Source: an uncultured Synergistales bacterium (GTDB lineage: Bacteria; Synergistota; Synergistia; Synergistales; Aminobacteriaceae). From it: a stretch of DNA of 7,284 nt. Positions 6,530-7,284 of this stretch are shown piece by piece. The stretch is taken from positions 1-7,284 of the forward strand of contig CAJODX010000117.1 of NCBI GenBank assembly GCA_905233295.1. The letters are read 5' to 3'. Under the pieces are notes generated by a model. The model was not told the DNA's origin and ran no database searches. It worked only from the letters and a program-made list of their open reading frames with translations. A program made the translations under genes and the position numbers. Position 1 is the stretch's first letter; the number at the start of each line of letters is the position of its first letter.

Positions 6530-6536
6530 CTCCTTT
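6530..6536 (-). promoter_or_regulatory. Ribosome binding site upstream of argS TTG 6519
   Basis: The minus strand reads AAAGGAG, 10 nt before TTG 6519. It is the strongest Shine-Dalgarno near the argS 5' end and is the main reason for placing the start there. The ATG at 6546, in the same frame, lies upstream of this site and just beside the promoter -10, so it is unlikely to be in the transcript. Confidence 0.7.
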
Positions 6537-6548
6537 TGAATTGCATGG

Positions 6549-6557
6549 ATTATAGCA
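6549..6557 (-). promoter_or_regulatory. Extended -10 promoter of the argS group
   Basis: The minus strand reads TGCTATAAT, a perfect TG-n-TATAAT extended -10. No recognisable -35 lies at 16-18 bp. Transcription would begin near 6542, giving a short leader of about 20-25 nt that contains the AAAGGAG. It lies just downstream of the terminator of the neighbouring gene, so the argS group appears to be independently transcribed. Confidence 0.65.
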
Positions 6558-6595
6558 CAATGAAGCTTCACCTCGATGGCTCAGCCGCAAACAAT

Positions 6596-6627
6596 AAAAA
6601 AACCGACAGACTTGTGAAATCTGCCGG
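6596..6627 (-). terminator. Rho-independent terminator of the Synerg-CTERM gene
   Basis: On the minus strand CCGGCAGA (6627-6620) pairs with TCTGTCGG (6610-6603) across a 9-nt loop. This gives 8 bp including one G-U pair, followed at once by seven T residues. On the plus strand the same hairpin would contain an A-C mismatch and lack a clean T-run, so it works leftwards. It is placed 36 bp after the stop codon at 6664. Confidence 0.8.
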
Positions 6628-6663
6628 AAAAATTTTTATCGAAAAATAAATATTTTTGAAATC

Positions 6664-7284
6664 TTAACGAACTTTTCTGCGAATGTATAACGTACACGCA
6701 GTGAAGGCAATTGCCAGCATTCCGGTTAATGTACCGAAACCGCCGTTACAGCCTGCGCCGGAAGGTCCGAGAGTTGAATCGCCGGAAGTCAGAGATACAA
6801 CAGGCGAATATGTTTTTCCAGCTTCCATGTAAGCCGCAACGTTTACGTTACGATCGCTTGGAACTGTTTCAATGACTGTGCCTGTATTATCCACGAAAAC
6901 TGCGCTGTTTGTTTCAGTTTCCGCAAGCACCATTTCAGCTTCAGAGTCTGAATCCGAAACAGAAGCCGTTGACGATACTATCTCGAAAATCTGAATGACT
7001 AATTTCGCGCCAGCTATCAAATTTTCTGACGGAACTTTGAACAAATAAATTCCCGGTTCGTCAAATGACAGACTGTTAAGCACAATAGGCTCATCAATCG
7101 CATTGTTCGGCAACTGGCTTAACATACTGTAGGTAAGTTGCGGGTCGCCTTTCGCATTGTCTGGAAGAGTTTTAATTTCGCCTTTGACACTGCTTGGCAG
7201 GGAAATTTTTTCCTCGATAGCTTTAGCAATGCTGTCAATATTTTCATTGGCGTTGTTCAATGCCGTTGCGCTTGGCGTTTCGAT
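6664..7284 (-). CDS. Putative exported surface protein with Synerg-CTERM-type sorting signal, C-terminal part (5' end outside the window)
   Basis: The frame is open to the right edge (206 residues visible), so the real start is not in view. A TTG at 7260 is only an internal codon. The first part is Ala/Glu/Asn-rich without a family I recognise. The middle, from about VLNSLSFDEPGIYLFKV, looks like a beta-sandwich or repeat-domain edge. VFVDNTGTVIETVP followed by NVNVAAYMEAGKTYSPVV resembles the segment that often precedes the sorting signal in Synergistota surface proteins. The end has a Gly/Ser linker (GPSGAGCNGG), a hydrophobic helix (FGTLTGMLAIAFTACTLYI) and the basic tail RRKVR. This GCN plus helix plus basic tail is the Synerg-CTERM pattern, thought to mark proteins for processing at the cell envelope. 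Function is unknown; a terminator follows the gene. Confidence 0.8.
   Translation of the reverse strand: METPSATALNNANENIDSIAKAIEEKISLPSSVKGEIKTLPDNAKGDPQLTYSMLSQLPNNAIDEPIVLNSLSFDEPGIYLFKVPSENLIAGAKLVIQIFEIVSSTASVSDSDSEAEMVLAETETNSAVFVDNTGTVIETVPSDRNVNVAAYMEAGKTYSPVVSLTSGDSTLGPSGAGCNGGFGTLTGMLAIAFTACTLYIRRKVR

Noticed and set aside
6304..6649. Plus-strand open frames opposite the argS 5' end and the adjacent intergenic region
   Set aside because: They overlap the argS coding strand, its promoter and a terminator; their composition is that of reversed Lys/Glu-rich coding sequence and they have no supporting start signals.
1..7284. CRISPR array, transposon ends, tRNA or rRNA genes
   Set aside because: No regularly spaced repeats, terminal inverted repeats, transposase-like frames or tRNA-like cloverleaf sequences were seen on either strand.

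Overview
The window looks like a piece of a moderately AT-rich bacterial chromosome, most likely from the phylum Synergistota (Synergistaceae-like). The best lineage clue is the C-terminus of the rightmost gene (minus strand, stop at 6664). It ends in a Gly-Cys-Asn-Gly-Gly motif, a short hydrophobic stretch and a basic tail, which matches the Synerg-CTERM sorting signal known from that phylum. The other genes are conserved housekeeping genes that fit but do not prove this assignment.

Layout from left to right. (1) At 1-246 on the minus strand lies the N-terminal part of a secreted cyclophilin-type peptidyl-prolyl isomerase, cut by the window edge. (2) A divergent regulatory region of about 157 bp (247-403) follows. 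(3) On the plus strand is a compact iron-sulfur operon, iscR-iscS-iscU (404-2539): an Rrf2-family regulator with three cysteines, the cysteine desulfurase that supplies sulfur, and the scaffold on which clusters are assembled. (4) Convergent to it, on the minus strand and transcribed from right to left, is a group argS - FtsB/DivIC-like protein - uvrB (6519 down to 2545), with 19 and 11 bp between genes. (5) A 118-bp intergenic stretch contains the argS promoter and the rho-independent terminator of the next gene. (6) The Synerg-CTERM protein, open at the right edge, ends at 6664.

The most notable feature is that two normally essential or highly conserved genes of the same minus-strand group are interrupted. 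uvrB changes frame at about 3045-3050, between helicase motifs IV and V, with an apparent loss of two codons' worth of sequence (net about 7 nt). argS has a well-formed promoter, Shine-Dalgarno and TTG start at 6519, but its first codons are one base out of frame with the rest, with an A6 run at the probable junction. Sequencing or assembly error, strain-level decay and, less likely, recoding are the alternatives. I see no CRISPR array, tRNA, rRNA or insertion sequence, and no convincing new multi-gene system.
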